A stretch of DNA of 64,000 nucleotides, from the NCBI GenBank assembly GCA_016875095.1, contig VGSG01000008.1:1-64000 (forward strand), given 5' to 3'. Source of the DNA: Deltaproteobacteria bacterium. GTDB taxonomy: Bacteria > Desulfobacterota > Desulfomonilia > Desulfomonilales > Desulfomonilaceae. Every line of letters starts with the position of its first letter. The stretch's first letter is position 1. The notes beneath the pieces are model-generated. The model was not told where the DNA came from and did no database searches. It saw only the letters and a program-made list of their open reading frames with translations. The position numbers and the translations under genes are program-made. Shown one piece after another: positions 36,739 to 46,100 of this stretch.

Positions 36739-37320
36739 ATGCCGCACATCAATTATGAATCCAAAGAGCTGGCTTTCAAAATGGTCTACTACGGGCCGGG
36801 CTTGAGCGGCAAGACAACCAACCTGGTCTATATCCATAAGGCTCTGGAAGCCGGACGAAGGGGCGATATCATTACTTTGGACACGGAAGAGGAGAGGACT
36901 TTGTTCTTTGATTTCTTTCCGCTCGATCTGGGTCGGATCGGCGGCTACAACATCCGGCTGCACATGTACACCGTGCCGGGCCAGGTCTACTACGAGGCGA
37001 GTCGCCGGCTCATCCTTGACGGCGCGGACGGCATTGTCTTTGTCGCGGATTCCCAACAGGACAGACTCAACGAGAATGTCAACAGCTTTCGCATGTTGCA
37101 AGAGAACCTTGGCGATTACGGGGTCAACTGGAAAGAGTTTCCGCTCGTCCTTCAGTACAACAAGCGTGATCTGGCCGACATCCTGCCTCTGGGGACTCTG
37201 GAAGGTCAGCTCGGTTTGAACGGCATTCCGGTGTTGGAGGCCGTGGCCATCGCGGGGACGGGTGTGATGGAAACGATCCGTGTCGCCAGCCGCGAGGTCA
37301 TCGAACGGTTCCAGATGTGA
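36739..37320 (+). CDS. MglA-type small Ras-like GTPase
   Basis: 193 residues from ATG 36739; a GTG at 36724 overlaps the upstream stop and would add five residues. P-loop GPGLSGKTT (about 14-22 of the domain), switch region with EERTLFFDFFPLD, MglA-specific TVPGQVYYEASR, and base-binding NKRD. This is the bacterial MglA family (polarity switch for motility in Myxococcus), not Era or Obg. The presumed GAP is the roadblock protein just upstream; effectors may be the PATAN proteins. Expected location is cytoplasmic, possibly polar. Confidence 0.92.
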   Translation: MPHINYESKELAFKMVYYGPGLSGKTTNLVYIHKALEAGRRGDIITLDTEEERTLFFDFFPLDLGRIGGYNIRLHMYTVPGQVYYEASRRLILDGADGIVFVADSQQDRLNENVNSFRMLQENLGDYGVNWKEFPLVLQYNKRDLADILPLGTLEGQLGLNGIPVLEAVAIAGTGVMETIRVASREVIERFQM

Positions 37321-37345
37321 ACAAACCCAAGGTGGAGACCGAAGA

Positions 37346-38041
37346 ATGGCGCTCAAAGGAACGTTGGCGGATCTTGGGATTGTGGATCTTATCCAGTTTC
37401 CCCACGCGGGCCGCAAGACCGGACATCTGATGATTACGGGACCGGACGGGGACGCAAGGCTGTTCTACGAGAACGGCGCCCTGGTGCACGCAAGTCTGAA
37501 TGATATTCACGGCATGGACGCCCTTGTGCGAATCGTGGACTGGGGCGAGGGCTCCTTCGAGTTCATGCCCGATCTTCAATCTCAAGAACGCACGATTGAA
37601 ATCGACCTCCATCGCGCGGTCATGCAAGCGCTCAAGCTTCACGACGAACTGAAAATGGAAGAAGAAAAGAGGAAATCCGGAAAAACGGCAGGTGAAAGCA
37701 TGCAGGACGAAAGCCTTCGCGCCAAGCTTGAGGAATTCGTTGCCGCAAACGATTTTGCGATGCACGCGGGAGTTCTTTCTCCTGAAGGAACGGTCAAAGC
37801 TTCCGCGGACGGGCCCGATGGATCTCCGGACAAGATCGATCGGCTCAGAGAAGCGCTTCATGCGTTCGTGCAGGCCTATCCGCGCGGCGGCTTGAGTCGC
37901 ATCCTCCTGCAGGACGAACTGGGTGTTGTGGCGCTCGTGATGCTGCCGGACGGCGGATCTTTGATCGTGGTTGCCGCCAAGGAAGCGTCACTGGGAACTG
38001 TTTCCGTGGGCGTAGGCAGATTAGCCCTGGGAATCGAATGA
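37346..38041 (+). CDS. PATAN/DUF4388 - roadblock fusion protein
   Basis: 231 residues from ATG 37346 (GGTGGAG eight bases upstream). About 1-100 is a DUF4388 domain: GTLADLGIVDLIQFPHAGRK, ARLFYENGALVHA and ALVRIVDWGEGSFEF. A charged helix follows (DELKMEEEKRKSG). About 125-231 resembles a roadblock domain (FAMHAGVLSPEGTVKA; GVVALVMLPDGGSLIVVAAK). It joins in one chain the two interaction modules found in the neighbouring genes and may bridge the receiver-PATAN protein and MglA. Its stop overlaps the start of the DnaA-like gene (ATGA). Confidence 0.85.
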   Translation: MALKGTLADLGIVDLIQFPHAGRKTGHLMITGPDGDARLFYENGALVHASLNDIHGMDALVRIVDWGEGSFEFMPDLQSQERTIEIDLHRAVMQALKLHDELKMEEEKRKSGKTAGESMQDESLRAKLEEFVAANDFAMHAGVLSPEGTVKASADGPDGSPDKIDRLREALHAFVQAYPRGGLSRILLQDELGVVALVMLPDGGSLIVVAAKEASLGTVSVGVGRLALGIE

Positions 38042-39207
38042 TGTGGCCGGCAATGGCAGACGAACCCAAAACAAAGGGTGGCCGCGGACTCCCGGACTTT
38101 CTGCGGGTCAGTGTGCTCAGAGGAGTTCTCGACGAGCGTACGGCAGAGCGCGTGGAGCTTTACCGCCGAACCAGAGGGCTCGGATTCTTCGAATCCCAGT
38201 CCGCGTTTCTCAACGACCCGCCCGATCCGGACCTTACGTTTGATAACTTCGTCGTGTGCAAAGGCAATTCTTTTGCACTTGAACTGGCCCATACCGTGGT
38301 TACGAAATCTTCGTCCCGATCACCCTACAACCCCCTCTACATTTACGGAGACATCGGGCTGGGGAAAACCCATTTGCTTTCCGCCATCGCAAATGCGGCG
38401 GAGGACAAGAGAGTCTTGTTGCTCAATGTTTCCGACTTTGAGACGGAAGTGGAAAGGGCCAATAGACTGTGCAAAAGGGCGGAGCTAAGGGACTGGCTTT
38501 ATTCCGCGGAAATCCTTCTCTTGGACGATATTCAACTCTGCGAAAGCCGCGAGGATGTGCAGCGAGATCTCTTCGCAGTTCTCAACTACATGATGCGCAC
38601 GCGGCGGTGGGTGGTGATCACCTCCGATGTTCCCCCCACACGCCTGGCAGGTGTGGAGTCACGGCTTCTGTCACGGCTCGGTGCCGGAGTCATCGTAAGT
38701 CTGCATATGGGAGACCGGATCGAGCGGCGCGCTTTTGTCGAGTCATTCCTCGATGAGCGTCCCATGCCCGAAGAAGTCATTGATTATCTGGCCGAGAACG
38801 TCAGCGAAAATGTGCGCCGCCTCAAAGCTGCGGTGACACAGTTGCTCATACTCAATGAGGCGAACGCGGGGCCCTTGACCCTCGACGCGGCCAGGGAATT
38901 CCTGGCGCCCCAGGACGCGCCGGGCCGTGCAGGCGGCATTCCCGTCCCAGATCCCGGGGCGCCGACGTCCGGGTATCATCAAGAGCCGAAACTTCCGCAG
39001 ACGGTAGTAAGTCGTTTCAAGGAGATGCTCGATGAAGCGGAGAGCGAAGATGAGCAGGCGCTCGCTCTACAGATCGCCTTGGGAGAAAGAATACGCCAAC
39101 TCCGAAAGGAGGAAGGAACCGAAGAGGCCGTTGAGAAACTGGAACAGGCGCTGAACCTACTCAGGCAAGGCAGACGAGAGGAGGCAATACGATGCATAAG
39201 TACCTGA
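38038..39207 (+). CDS. DnaA-like AAA+ ATPase without DnaA DNA-binding domain
   Basis: 389 residues. After about 60 divergent residues (GLPDFLRVSVLRGVLDE), TFDNFVVCKGNSFA opens a DnaA-type AAA+ core: YNPLYIYGDIGLGKTHLL (Walker A 104-111), LLLDDIQ (Walker B 160-166), TSDVPP (sensor I, 195-200), arginine-finger candidate Arg213 and ENVRRLKAAVTQLL (sensor II, 257-270). The domain IV helix-turn-helix that binds DnaA boxes is absent; instead a charged coiled coil ends the protein (about 325-385). It overlaps the PATAN-roadblock gene, so its partners are probably signalling proteins rather than oriC. A role like Hda, acting on replication, cannot be excluded. Confidence 0.88.
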   Translation: MMWPAMADEPKTKGGRGLPDFLRVSVLRGVLDERTAERVELYRRTRGLGFFESQSAFLNDPPDPDLTFDNFVVCKGNSFALELAHTVVTKSSSRSPYNPLYIYGDIGLGKTHLLSAIANAAEDKRVLLLNVSDFETEVERANRLCKRAELRDWLYSAEILLLDDIQLCESREDVQRDLFAVLNYMMRTRRWVVITSDVPPTRLAGVESRLLSRLGAGVIVSLHMGDRIERRAFVESFLDERPMPEEVIDYLAENVSENVRRLKAAVTQLLILNEANAGPLTLDAAREFLAPQDAPGRAGGIPVPDPGAPTSGYHQEPKLPQTVVSRFKEMLDEAESEDEQALALQIALGERIRQLRKEEGTEEAVEKLEQALNLLRQGRREEAIRCIST

Positions 39208-39452
39208 TCACCCATTCAGGCCCGGGACCGCCTCGGAACGCGAGTCGCAGGTGTCGGTTGACGATCGTGATTTCATCAAGCTAGGTCGGGCGAATGAACA
39301 GCAGAGACGCTGTCGCTGGCGAGATTCAAATTTCAGTCAGCAAACTTCCTGGGGATTCTGTCGCTGCGCCGATGCGGCGGGCGGGCATCCCGGCAGGACA
39401 TGATGGCGACTCTCGCAGCGCAACAAGACCGTAACAGCAAAAGGAGTGACAA

Positions 39453-39917
39453 ATGGCAACAGACAGAATCGACACAAGAGCGGTGCAGGGGGTCCTCTAC
39501 GGGATCTACAAAGCGCTCCACGGCGTTGTAGGGGAAAACTCGGCGGCGGTAATGCGCAGAGCCGCGCCGGATATCCTCGACATGCTGGGCAAGCTGGGAG
39601 TGGATTTCTCCTGTGTGGACGACGTGAACAAGCTGTCCGCGAAGCTCGGAGAAACCATGGTGCAAGCCGGCATGTGCGAGAACATGGCCTTCACGCTCAA
39701 TGGAAGCGACCTGACTGCGGACATCACCCAGTGCTCCTTCTATCCGCTCACCATGAAGCTGAAAGAGGAGGGGATACCGCCTTTCGGGTGCCCGTTCGCC
39801 GCCTTGACCATTGCAATTGCGGAGAAAAACCTGGGGAAACGGGCTCGACTGAAGTTTTTGGAGCCGGTCGGCAAGCCTGGTGACACCCGACTGATCGTTG
39901 AACTTACGGATAAATAG
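39453..39917 (+). CDS. Four-cysteine protein associated with roadblock signalling
   Basis: 154 residues from ATG 39453, with AAGGAG seven bases upstream. Mixed alpha/beta, no signal peptide. Four single cysteines are spread through the protein: DFSCVDD (54), AGMCENM (75), TQCSFYP (93) and GCPFAALT (112). The layout (N-terminal helix, then strands with a Cys-Pro motif) loosely recalls the MetOD1 or V4R-type ligand-binding domains, but this is a weak match. It stands 42 bases upstream of a roadblock gene and may be the sensor or effector of that protein. Redox or metal binding is a guess. Confidence 0.6.
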   Translation: MATDRIDTRAVQGVLYGIYKALHGVVGENSAAVMRRAAPDILDMLGKLGVDFSCVDDVNKLSAKLGETMVQAGMCENMAFTLNGSDLTADITQCSFYPLTMKLKEEGIPPFGCPFAALTIAIAEKNLGKRARLKFLEPVGKPGDTRLIVELTDK

Positions 39918-39959
39918 GCGCCGCATCGCGCCGCCTAATGAACGTCAAGGAGGCACAAT

Positions 39960-40316
39960 ATGCCGAGCGTAAAGCAGAAGCTGAGCGAGTTGCTCAAGGT
40001 AGACGGGGTCAACACTGCGGTCGTGGTGGGTCGTGACGGCTTCGTCATCGACGGCTTGACCAACGGCGCCGCAATGGATGTGGAAGCCATCGGCGCCGTA
40101 ATATCAACCGGCGTGGGCACCGCCGAGGTAATGGGTCGAGAACTCAAGGTCGGCGCCATGAGCCAGGGGATGATGGAATACAAGGACGGCATCATCCTCA
40201 TGAGCTTCCTTGGGAGAGAAGCCATACTGGCCTGCGTGGCAGAGGCCAACGCGAACCTGGGCAACGTGCGTTACCAGATAAAGAAGTTCTCCCCCGAGAT
40301 CCAAGCTACAATCTAG
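39960..40316 (+). CDS. Roadblock/LC7 domain protein (single domain)
   Basis: 118 residues, AAGGAGG seven bases before the ATG. The roadblock fold fills the whole protein: LKVDGVNTAVVVGRDGFVID, IGAVISTGVGTAEVMG, and YKDGIILMSFLGREAILACV. It is closer in size to archaeal-type and MglB core domains than the longer roadblock protein of the MglA pair. It could dimerise or pair with the PATAN-roadblock protein. Followed by a UUCG hairpin that probably ends the transcript. Confidence 0.9.
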   Translation: MPSVKQKLSELLKVDGVNTAVVVGRDGFVIDGLTNGAAMDVEAIGAVISTGVGTAEVMGRELKVGAMSQGMMEYKDGIILMSFLGREAILACVAEANANLGNVRYQIKKFSPEIQATI

Positions 40317-40376
40317 ACCGAACATTCGTAACGGTGTGGGAAGCTTGGATGTTCCGAGGCTTTCGCTGAGTGGCCG

Positions 40377-40396
40377 GGGGGAGATTCGTCTCCCCC
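40377..40396 (+). terminator. Stable TTCG-loop hairpin after the roadblock gene
   Basis: GGGGGAGA-TTCG-TCTCCCCC: a perfect eight-base stem with the very stable TTCG tetraloop, 60 bases after the roadblock stop. No T-run follows, so it may be a transcript 3'-end stabiliser rather than a full intrinsic terminator. Confidence 0.5.
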
Positions 40397-40436
40397 TCAT
40401 CTCTGGTAGTGCGCCCATCGCCCGGTGTCGGTCCCA

Positions 40437-40464
40437 CCGGTGAACACGATCTTGTTCACTCCGG
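40437..40464. promoter_or_regulatory. Inverted repeat ahead of the ankyrin gene
   Basis: GTGAACA (40440-40446), six bases, TGTTCAC (40453-40459); the outer CCGG bases on both sides extend the symmetry with one extra base. It ends 17-20 bases before the ankyrin start and looks like a dimer-bound operator, or a leader hairpin near the start site. Confidence 0.45.
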
Positions 40465-40480
40465 GAATCGTTAAGGATCA

Positions 40481-41260
40481 GTGGTGGCTCTCAAGCTGTT
40501 AGAACTGGCGGAGTCGGGTGAGGTTGATGGACTTCTCAAGCTGATCCACGGCGGCTTGAGTCCGGACCTGCGGGACGGATACGGACGAACCGCCCTCATG
40601 TTGGCGGCGAGAGAGGGACACGAGCATGTGGTGAGAGCGCTTCTTCAGGCAGGCGCTCATGTGGGCGCCGCGGACGAAGAGGGTGACACCGTCCTCATGA
40701 GGGCGGCCATGGAGGGCAGGAAAGCTGTGGTTAGGCTTCTCCTGAGGGCTCGCCCCGACACGGAGGCTCGAGATAGATACGGCTTCACCGCGTTGATTCG
40801 AGCTTCCATGAATGGACATACGGAAGTTATGGAACTGCTCCTGGCATCAGGAGCGGCAGTTGATGCGAGTGACCGCAACGGGAGAACTCCCCTGATCTGG
40901 GCCGCGCTCCGGGATCATCTGGGCGCCGTTCAACTGCTCGTCGAGAAAGGGGCTTTCGTGGACGCGAGGGGCGAAAGAAACAGCACCGCGCTCATGGAGG
41001 CGGCGTTCAGAGGACACGCGGAGGTGGTAGATCTATTGCTCGCTCGCGGGGCGGACATCGACGCGGTCGACACAGGCGGTTTCACTGCTCTTGCCTTGGC
41101 CTTGAGAAGACGCCACCCGGCTACGGCAAAACTGTTGCTTGCACATGGGGCGGAGACAAATACCGTGGATCACTTCGGTCGTACGCCTTTGATGTGGGCT
41201 CGCTCAGCCGGCATGAACGAGGTTGTTGACACGCTGCTGGCCGCGGCGCCGACACGGTAG
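40481..41260 (+). CDS. Ankyrin-repeat protein
   Basis: 259 residues; starts at GTG 40481 or at the next GTG, 40484, which is better spaced from AAGGA. About seven 33-residue ankyrin repeats fill the protein, each with the G-TAL-A-G or G-TPL-A pattern (GRTALMLAAREGHEHVVRALL; RTPLIWAALRDHLGAVQLL; STALMEAAFRGHAEVVDLL). No signal peptide, so a cytoplasmic binding scaffold is likely. It closes the signalling block, but a hairpin and operator-like repeat separate it from the roadblock gene, so it may be regulated separately. Confidence 0.9.
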   Translation: MVALKLLELAESGEVDGLLKLIHGGLSPDLRDGYGRTALMLAAREGHEHVVRALLQAGAHVGAADEEGDTVLMRAAMEGRKAVVRLLLRARPDTEARDRYGFTALIRASMNGHTEVMELLLASGAAVDASDRNGRTPLIWAALRDHLGAVQLLVEKGAFVDARGERNSTALMEAAFRGHAEVVDLLLARGADIDAVDTGGFTALALALRRRHPATAKLLLAHGAETNTVDHFGRTPLMWARSAGMNEVVDTLLAAAPTR

Positions 41261-41609
41261 TCTTGAAAATTCACCACGAATCCAGACCGTTCTAGGAGTA
41301 AGGCCGCTAAGAATCCAAGTTAAGCAAGCCAGCGCGCCTCAAAGAACGTCGGCGCCCAGATGGGCCTCGCAAACGGAGGTTCAAGAAGGCTGTTTTGGCG
41401 TCCCTCAGGAAGCCGCATGAGCAGTTGCCGTATTCAGGTCAGGCGCGCGCGACGCGCTGAGTCACGGTGCGCAGCCCTAATGTAACCATTCACCATTTTT
41501 CCTCAGCCTATCTCAAACCCCCAGTTGCATGGGGCCGGTTGACCGCCGCTAAGTAAGAATCGTCCCAAAAGGCGCAGAATCGAGGTGTAGGTGGACCCTC
41601 ACCACTGCT
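41261..41609. other. Intergenic region between convergent genes
   Basis: 349 bases between the ankyrin gene and the thioredoxin-like gene, which point toward each other. I see only short GC-rich runs (for example near 41440) and no T-run terminator or ORF with a start site. Confidence 0.4.
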
Positions 41610-42248
41610 TTACTGAGACCGAAGCTCCTCAGTCCAATTCGCGACATAAGTCCTGGTTCCGAGTGGAAGCGACCTGTCCGGAAAAGCCTGCGCCAAAGCT
41701 TCTTTGAGAAGATCGCCGACACTCTTGAGTGGACCGGTATGCGTCCGCACCACTTCCAGGGGCGCGCCGTCGGTATTCTTAACGGCCACGAACATGGGGG
41801 CGCGCAAATTTTCGGTTATAGCCTTATCAAGCTTGAAATCGGGATCGGCAAACAGTGGATATGGAACTCTATGGGTCTGTTGGAACTGCTCCACTTCAAG
41901 CTCGGTATTTCCGGCGCCGATGCCGATCATTTTGACCTTGCCCTTAAGCAGAGGATCCTCTGCTACCATCTCGTAGATGGAATTCAAGATCGGAGCGTCA
42001 GTCTGACATATGGTGCAAAAAGAGTTGAAGATCGCAATGATCAGATGGTCCGCTCGAATCTGAGACACAATGACACGAGCCTCCGACACCACGCCAAGGT
42101 AGGCTCGGTGCTGCTGATTGCCGTTGAGGGGCAACTGCATGTTTCCCAAGGCAATGCTGTCCACAACCGGACTGTGGGCCGTGACGGGCGTCCCACACAA
42201 AGCCACAAAACATATCGCTGAAAGTATAAATCTCCCAAAGCGCCCCAC
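41610..42248 (-). CDS. Exported thioredoxin-fold protein (TlpA/AhpC-TSA-like)
   Basis: 212 residues, GTG start with GGAGG upstream. Signal peptide about 1-24. The FNSFCTICQTDAP segment holds a CxxC active site in the usual place after the first beta strand, followed by KVKMIGIGAGNTELEVEQF and YPLFADPDFKLDKAI with a thioredoxin fold. A cis-Pro-like position is AP in LRAPMFVAVK. It would reduce or oxidise disulfides in the periplasm, perhaps for cytochrome c maturation, given the multiheme cytochromes. Coupled closely to the small membrane-protein gene upstream. Confidence 0.85.
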   Translation of the reverse strand: MGRFGRFILSAICFVALCGTPVTAHSPVVDSIALGNMQLPLNGNQQHRAYLGVVSEARVIVSQIRADHLIIAIFNSFCTICQTDAPILNSIYEMVAEDPLLKGKVKMIGIGAGNTELEVEQFQQTHRVPYPLFADPDFKLDKAITENLRAPMFVAVKNTDGAPLEVVRTHTGPLKSVGDLLKEALAQAFPDRSLPLGTRTYVANWTEELRSQ

Positions 42249-42313
42249 AAATCACCTCCTCGCGCCTATCGTTCACAAGCCATCGCGGTATTGAAACCCG
42301 GCTACCGGAAAGG

Positions 42314-42604
42314 CTATGCCGGCGTCTGAGCTACGATCCTCCGCCCGACCTGCCCTGTCGCCTCCTCCCCTCTCCTGCGAAAGGCGATGAAAGCCAGAGG
42401 GGCCCACGCTATGGTCAGCGCTACGGGGGAGAAAAGAACGCCGGCGCAAATGATGCCCAAAGGCACGCTTTTTACGAGCATCGCGTAATAGAGACTCGCA
42501 AGGCATAAAGCCCCCAAGGGGCCGATCGTCAGCGCCCAGGCGACAATAGCCGCCGCGCCTATTCGGGACGCTAGCCTGTGAACGGATCCTCCACTTGATC
42601 TCAT
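42314..42604 (-). CDS. Small two-helix membrane protein
   Basis: 96 residues from ATG 42604, with AGGAGG seven bases upstream; upstream in-frame ATGs lack a site. Two hydrophobic segments, about 10-42 (IGAAAIVAWALTIGPLGALC) and 48-77 (VPLGIICAGVLFSPVALTIA), then an Arg-rich tail. No recognised family. It precedes the thioredoxin-like gene by 65 bases and could act with it in the membrane, but this is only positional. Confidence 0.6.
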   Translation of the reverse strand: MRSSGGSVHRLASRIGAAAIVAWALTIGPLGALCLASLYYAMLVKSVPLGIICAGVLFSPVALTIAWAPLAFIAFRRRGEEATGQVGRRIVAQTPA

Positions 42605-42728
42605 CACTACGCCTCCTTTGCCGAAATAAGTCGCTTTCATACGCCTCGGCGCTTTATCCTCAGCGTTCCGAAGGACACTCACTAGCCCGAATCCCGCGGT
42701 GTCGATCACACCGCTCAAAGGGCAGTGC

Positions 42729-42845
42729 TCGTATCTGGAACACTCGAGGTCTCAAGACCGATGACTCCTGGCGGAGTCTTTGGGGTGCTATCCTTGAAGA
42801 TTGCTAAGGGGAACCGATCCTGGGCCTCAAAGTGTCCAGATACGA
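42729..42845. repeat. 117-base element with 15-base inverted ends and inner hairpins
   Basis: Ends TCGTATCTGGAACACT (42729-42744) and AGTGTCCAGATACGA (42831-42845) are inverted copies with one unpaired A. Inside are GGTCT-CA-AGACC (42748-42759), the perfect GACTCC-TGGC-GGAGTC (42763-42778) and weaker pairing. No ORF uses it. It could be a small MITE-like element or a structured RNA; the rest of the 511-base gap 42605-43115 shows nothing else. Confidence 0.5.
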
Positions 42846-43115
42846 ACCAAGCCGTGTTCAGAAATTATTGCAATTCAGATGCCAAGAGGCGGATGAAACT
42901 GCCCGGGGGAGAGAATATGAAGTGATGTTGGCGGGTTATGTAGAGGAAATCGGACCGGAGACAAACGCCCGGTACAGAGACACGAGATGAAAATGCCCGA
43001 TTCCGGACTCGGGACCGGAGCAGTAGTAGTGATTTCAACAGGTTGACTAGCGTCGGGGTGTCTCACAATTGGTCGCCCAATACTGGACGCTAGCGGGATT
43101 GGGGTTCGTCCTAAG

Positions 43116-46100
43116 CTAAGCCAGTGTTCCAACTTCGGGCAACGTATCCTGTTCCTTGATGTAACGGTACAGGGATTGGCGTGATATTCCAAGCAGTTCA
43201 GCCGCTACCGTCCTGTTGCCCGCGGACCGGCGTAGGGCCTCGACACACAGACTGCGCGTCACTTGGTCAATGATATCCGGCATGTTGTTCGCCTCGGGAA
43301 ATAAGACTTCGTGTGACCACTCGCGCGGCCCGGTGGCTAGCGACGGGATTTCTATTTCCAGTTTGGCTCCTCTCGAGAGCATCACCGCTCGCTCGAGAAC
43401 GTTGCGCAATTCTCGGACATTTCCCGGCCAACCGTACGAAGCAAGCTTCTCCATGTCTTGCGACCCTATAGCGGGCACCTGAGTCAGGCGCATATCGGTT
43501 GCAAGGTCGAGGAGGATCTCCTCCACAATGACGGGGAGGTCTTCGAGCCGCTCTCGGAGCGCAGGAACTCGCACAGTGTAAACATTGAGTCTGTAATAGA
43601 GCGCCTCGAGAAATCGGCCCTGCTCCACTTCGGCGCGCAGGTCCCTATGTGTTGCGGCAATGAGGCGCGCATGTACTCGGATATCCTTTTCACCCCCCAC
43701 CCTGGTAAAGGAGCGCGTGTCCAAGAAGGTGAGAAGCTTGGACTGAAGGTTGAGAGGAAGCTCGCCGACCTCGTTGAGCAACAGAGTGCCTCCCTCGGCC
43801 AGCTCCAAGAGACCTCGTTTCTTGGCGATGGCGCCGGTGAACGCCCCTCGTTCGTGGCCGAACAACTCAGATTCGGCCAGCTCCCGAGGAATGGCCGCGC
43901 AGTTTACGGAGAAAAACGGGCCGTCCGCACGCTTGGATTTGCTGTGAATCCACCTTGCCATATAGTCTTTACCGGTTCCGCTTTCACCGAGGAGCAGAAC
44001 GATGCCGTCCGTTTCCGCCGCCTGCCGTCCCCGCTCCAGGGTCGCTATCATGCTCGGGGACAAATATTCCCGCTGTGTAAATGTCCGCACCGGCTGGACG
44101 CCCTTGCGACCGGTAATGTTTCGAGAGAACTTGCACACGCCGACTACCGCTCCCGCGCTGTCTCTCAGCGGAGTCCGAATATCGTGAAAAGTCAGGTTCA
44201 TGCCACGCACCGGCCTGGTGTGTTCATCTTCGACGGTTTCGCCTGCCAAAACTCTCAGGTCTCCTTCGAGTATGTGGCTTGCCGCTTCCGGGCCGAAAAA
44301 ATCCTCCGACCGTTTTCCGATAATCTCGGGCGCGGGCAGTCCGAACAACGTTTCTACCGCAGGGTTTACGTGGGTGTATCGCAAATCGAGATCTTTGAGG
44401 AAGATACAGTCTCGCGCAACCTCGAAGATCGTGCGGAAGCGTTCTTCACTTGTTCGCAAAGCCTCTTCGGCCTCCCTCCGTTCGGTGATGTCGCGGCCCA
44501 GAGAGAGCACGGCTCGCTCGCCCTTGAATGTTGTCGGGAGCGCGACGGATTCCAGGTAGCCTACCGAGCCGTCCGCGCGTAATAACTGCACTTCCGTAAA
44601 ATCCGATACGACTCCGCTGCGCTCCGCTTCCTGGATTCTCTTTGAAACAACTTCACGAAATTCAGGATGGATGAAGTCCAGAAGAGGCAGGCCCATCAGT
44701 TTGTCGGTATTCTCAACCCGAAAAAATCTTGCCGCTGCCGCGTTACCGAAAAGGATGCCGCCGCGGTGCACAATCATTGGGTCGGGTGAGATATCAAACA
44801 GCTCACGATAACGGCGCTCACTCTCGAGCAGGGCTTCCTGGGCCCGTTTCCTCTCTGTCACGTCCTGAACAATGCCCTCGGTTGAGACCAGGTCCCCATG
44901 TTCGTTCAGGATGGGACGCGCGTGGAGAGAAGCCCATATGGGTCTGCCGTCCTTACGTCGTAATTCCACTTCAAAGCCATGAAGCACCTGGCCTTTACGG
45001 ATGAGACGAATGAATTCCTCGCGCTGACCTGAGTGCAGGTAGATGCCGTCACCCATCTCCTTCCCGGCTCGAAGAAGTTCCTCCGGCGAGTCAAAACCAA
45101 GAATGTGGGCTGAGGCCGGATTGGCATGCACCAGGTGGCCGCGCGCATCGGTTTGAAAAATGCCGTCGACGGCATGCTCAAATATGCCTCTATACTTCTC
45201 TTCGCTCAGCCTGAGCGTTTCTTCCGCGCGCTTGCGAACGGTTATATCCCGGACGATCCCGATTGTGTACCAGATCCCTTTCATGTTGACGACGGACGCG
45301 GACAATTCTATGGGGAAGCGACTCCCGTCGCTTCTGGAAGCTATGAACTCGGCCGTGTTTCCGTCACGTTCCTCTTCGACGCCGCGCATGTAAGAAGAGT
45401 TGCGCTGAGGTTGTTCAGCTTGAGCCGTTTCGTAGGAATTGGAGAGCTCAAGCCCTTTCAACTGGAGGAAATCGGCTGGTTGCTGGCCGAGCAGGACACG
45501 GACATTGTGTCCAACCGGATCGTAATCCAGCTCCAGGATCTTCACTAAAGCCGTATTGGATCTGCGCGTAATGCCATATGAATCGATTACCAACAAACCA
45601 TCCGCAAGGTTATCGCTGATTGCGGAAACATAGGTCAACGTTTCCTGGAGTTCCTGGGTAGCTTCAGAAACCTCTCGCTCCAGCGTTTCCATACGGCTCT
45701 CAATTTCGGACGCCATGTTGGTCATGGTCCTCGCCAGGACGCCAACCTCATCCCGTGACCGTATGTCCACCACCGCGCTAAATTCTCTGTTGGCAACCTT
45801 GTTCGCGTAATGGGTGAGCTCTATGAGGGGGCGGGACATCTTGTTCGTGAGCACATAAGCGATGCCTACGCTTAGCAGGAAGATCATGAACGTGACCGCG
45901 TGAAGCTTTACGATCGTCCACCACATGTAAGACATCACGCCGTCCAGATCCATGCCCACGTGAACATGCCCGGCCACCCCCGAGAGTATGGGCGATGAAA
46001 TGTCGAGATAGTTTCCTTCGCCTTTGAGGCGAACATTAGTGACGATAACCTCGTCCGTGTTTTCCCTGGGCTGCTCAACCACCTTGCGCAATTCGTACGG

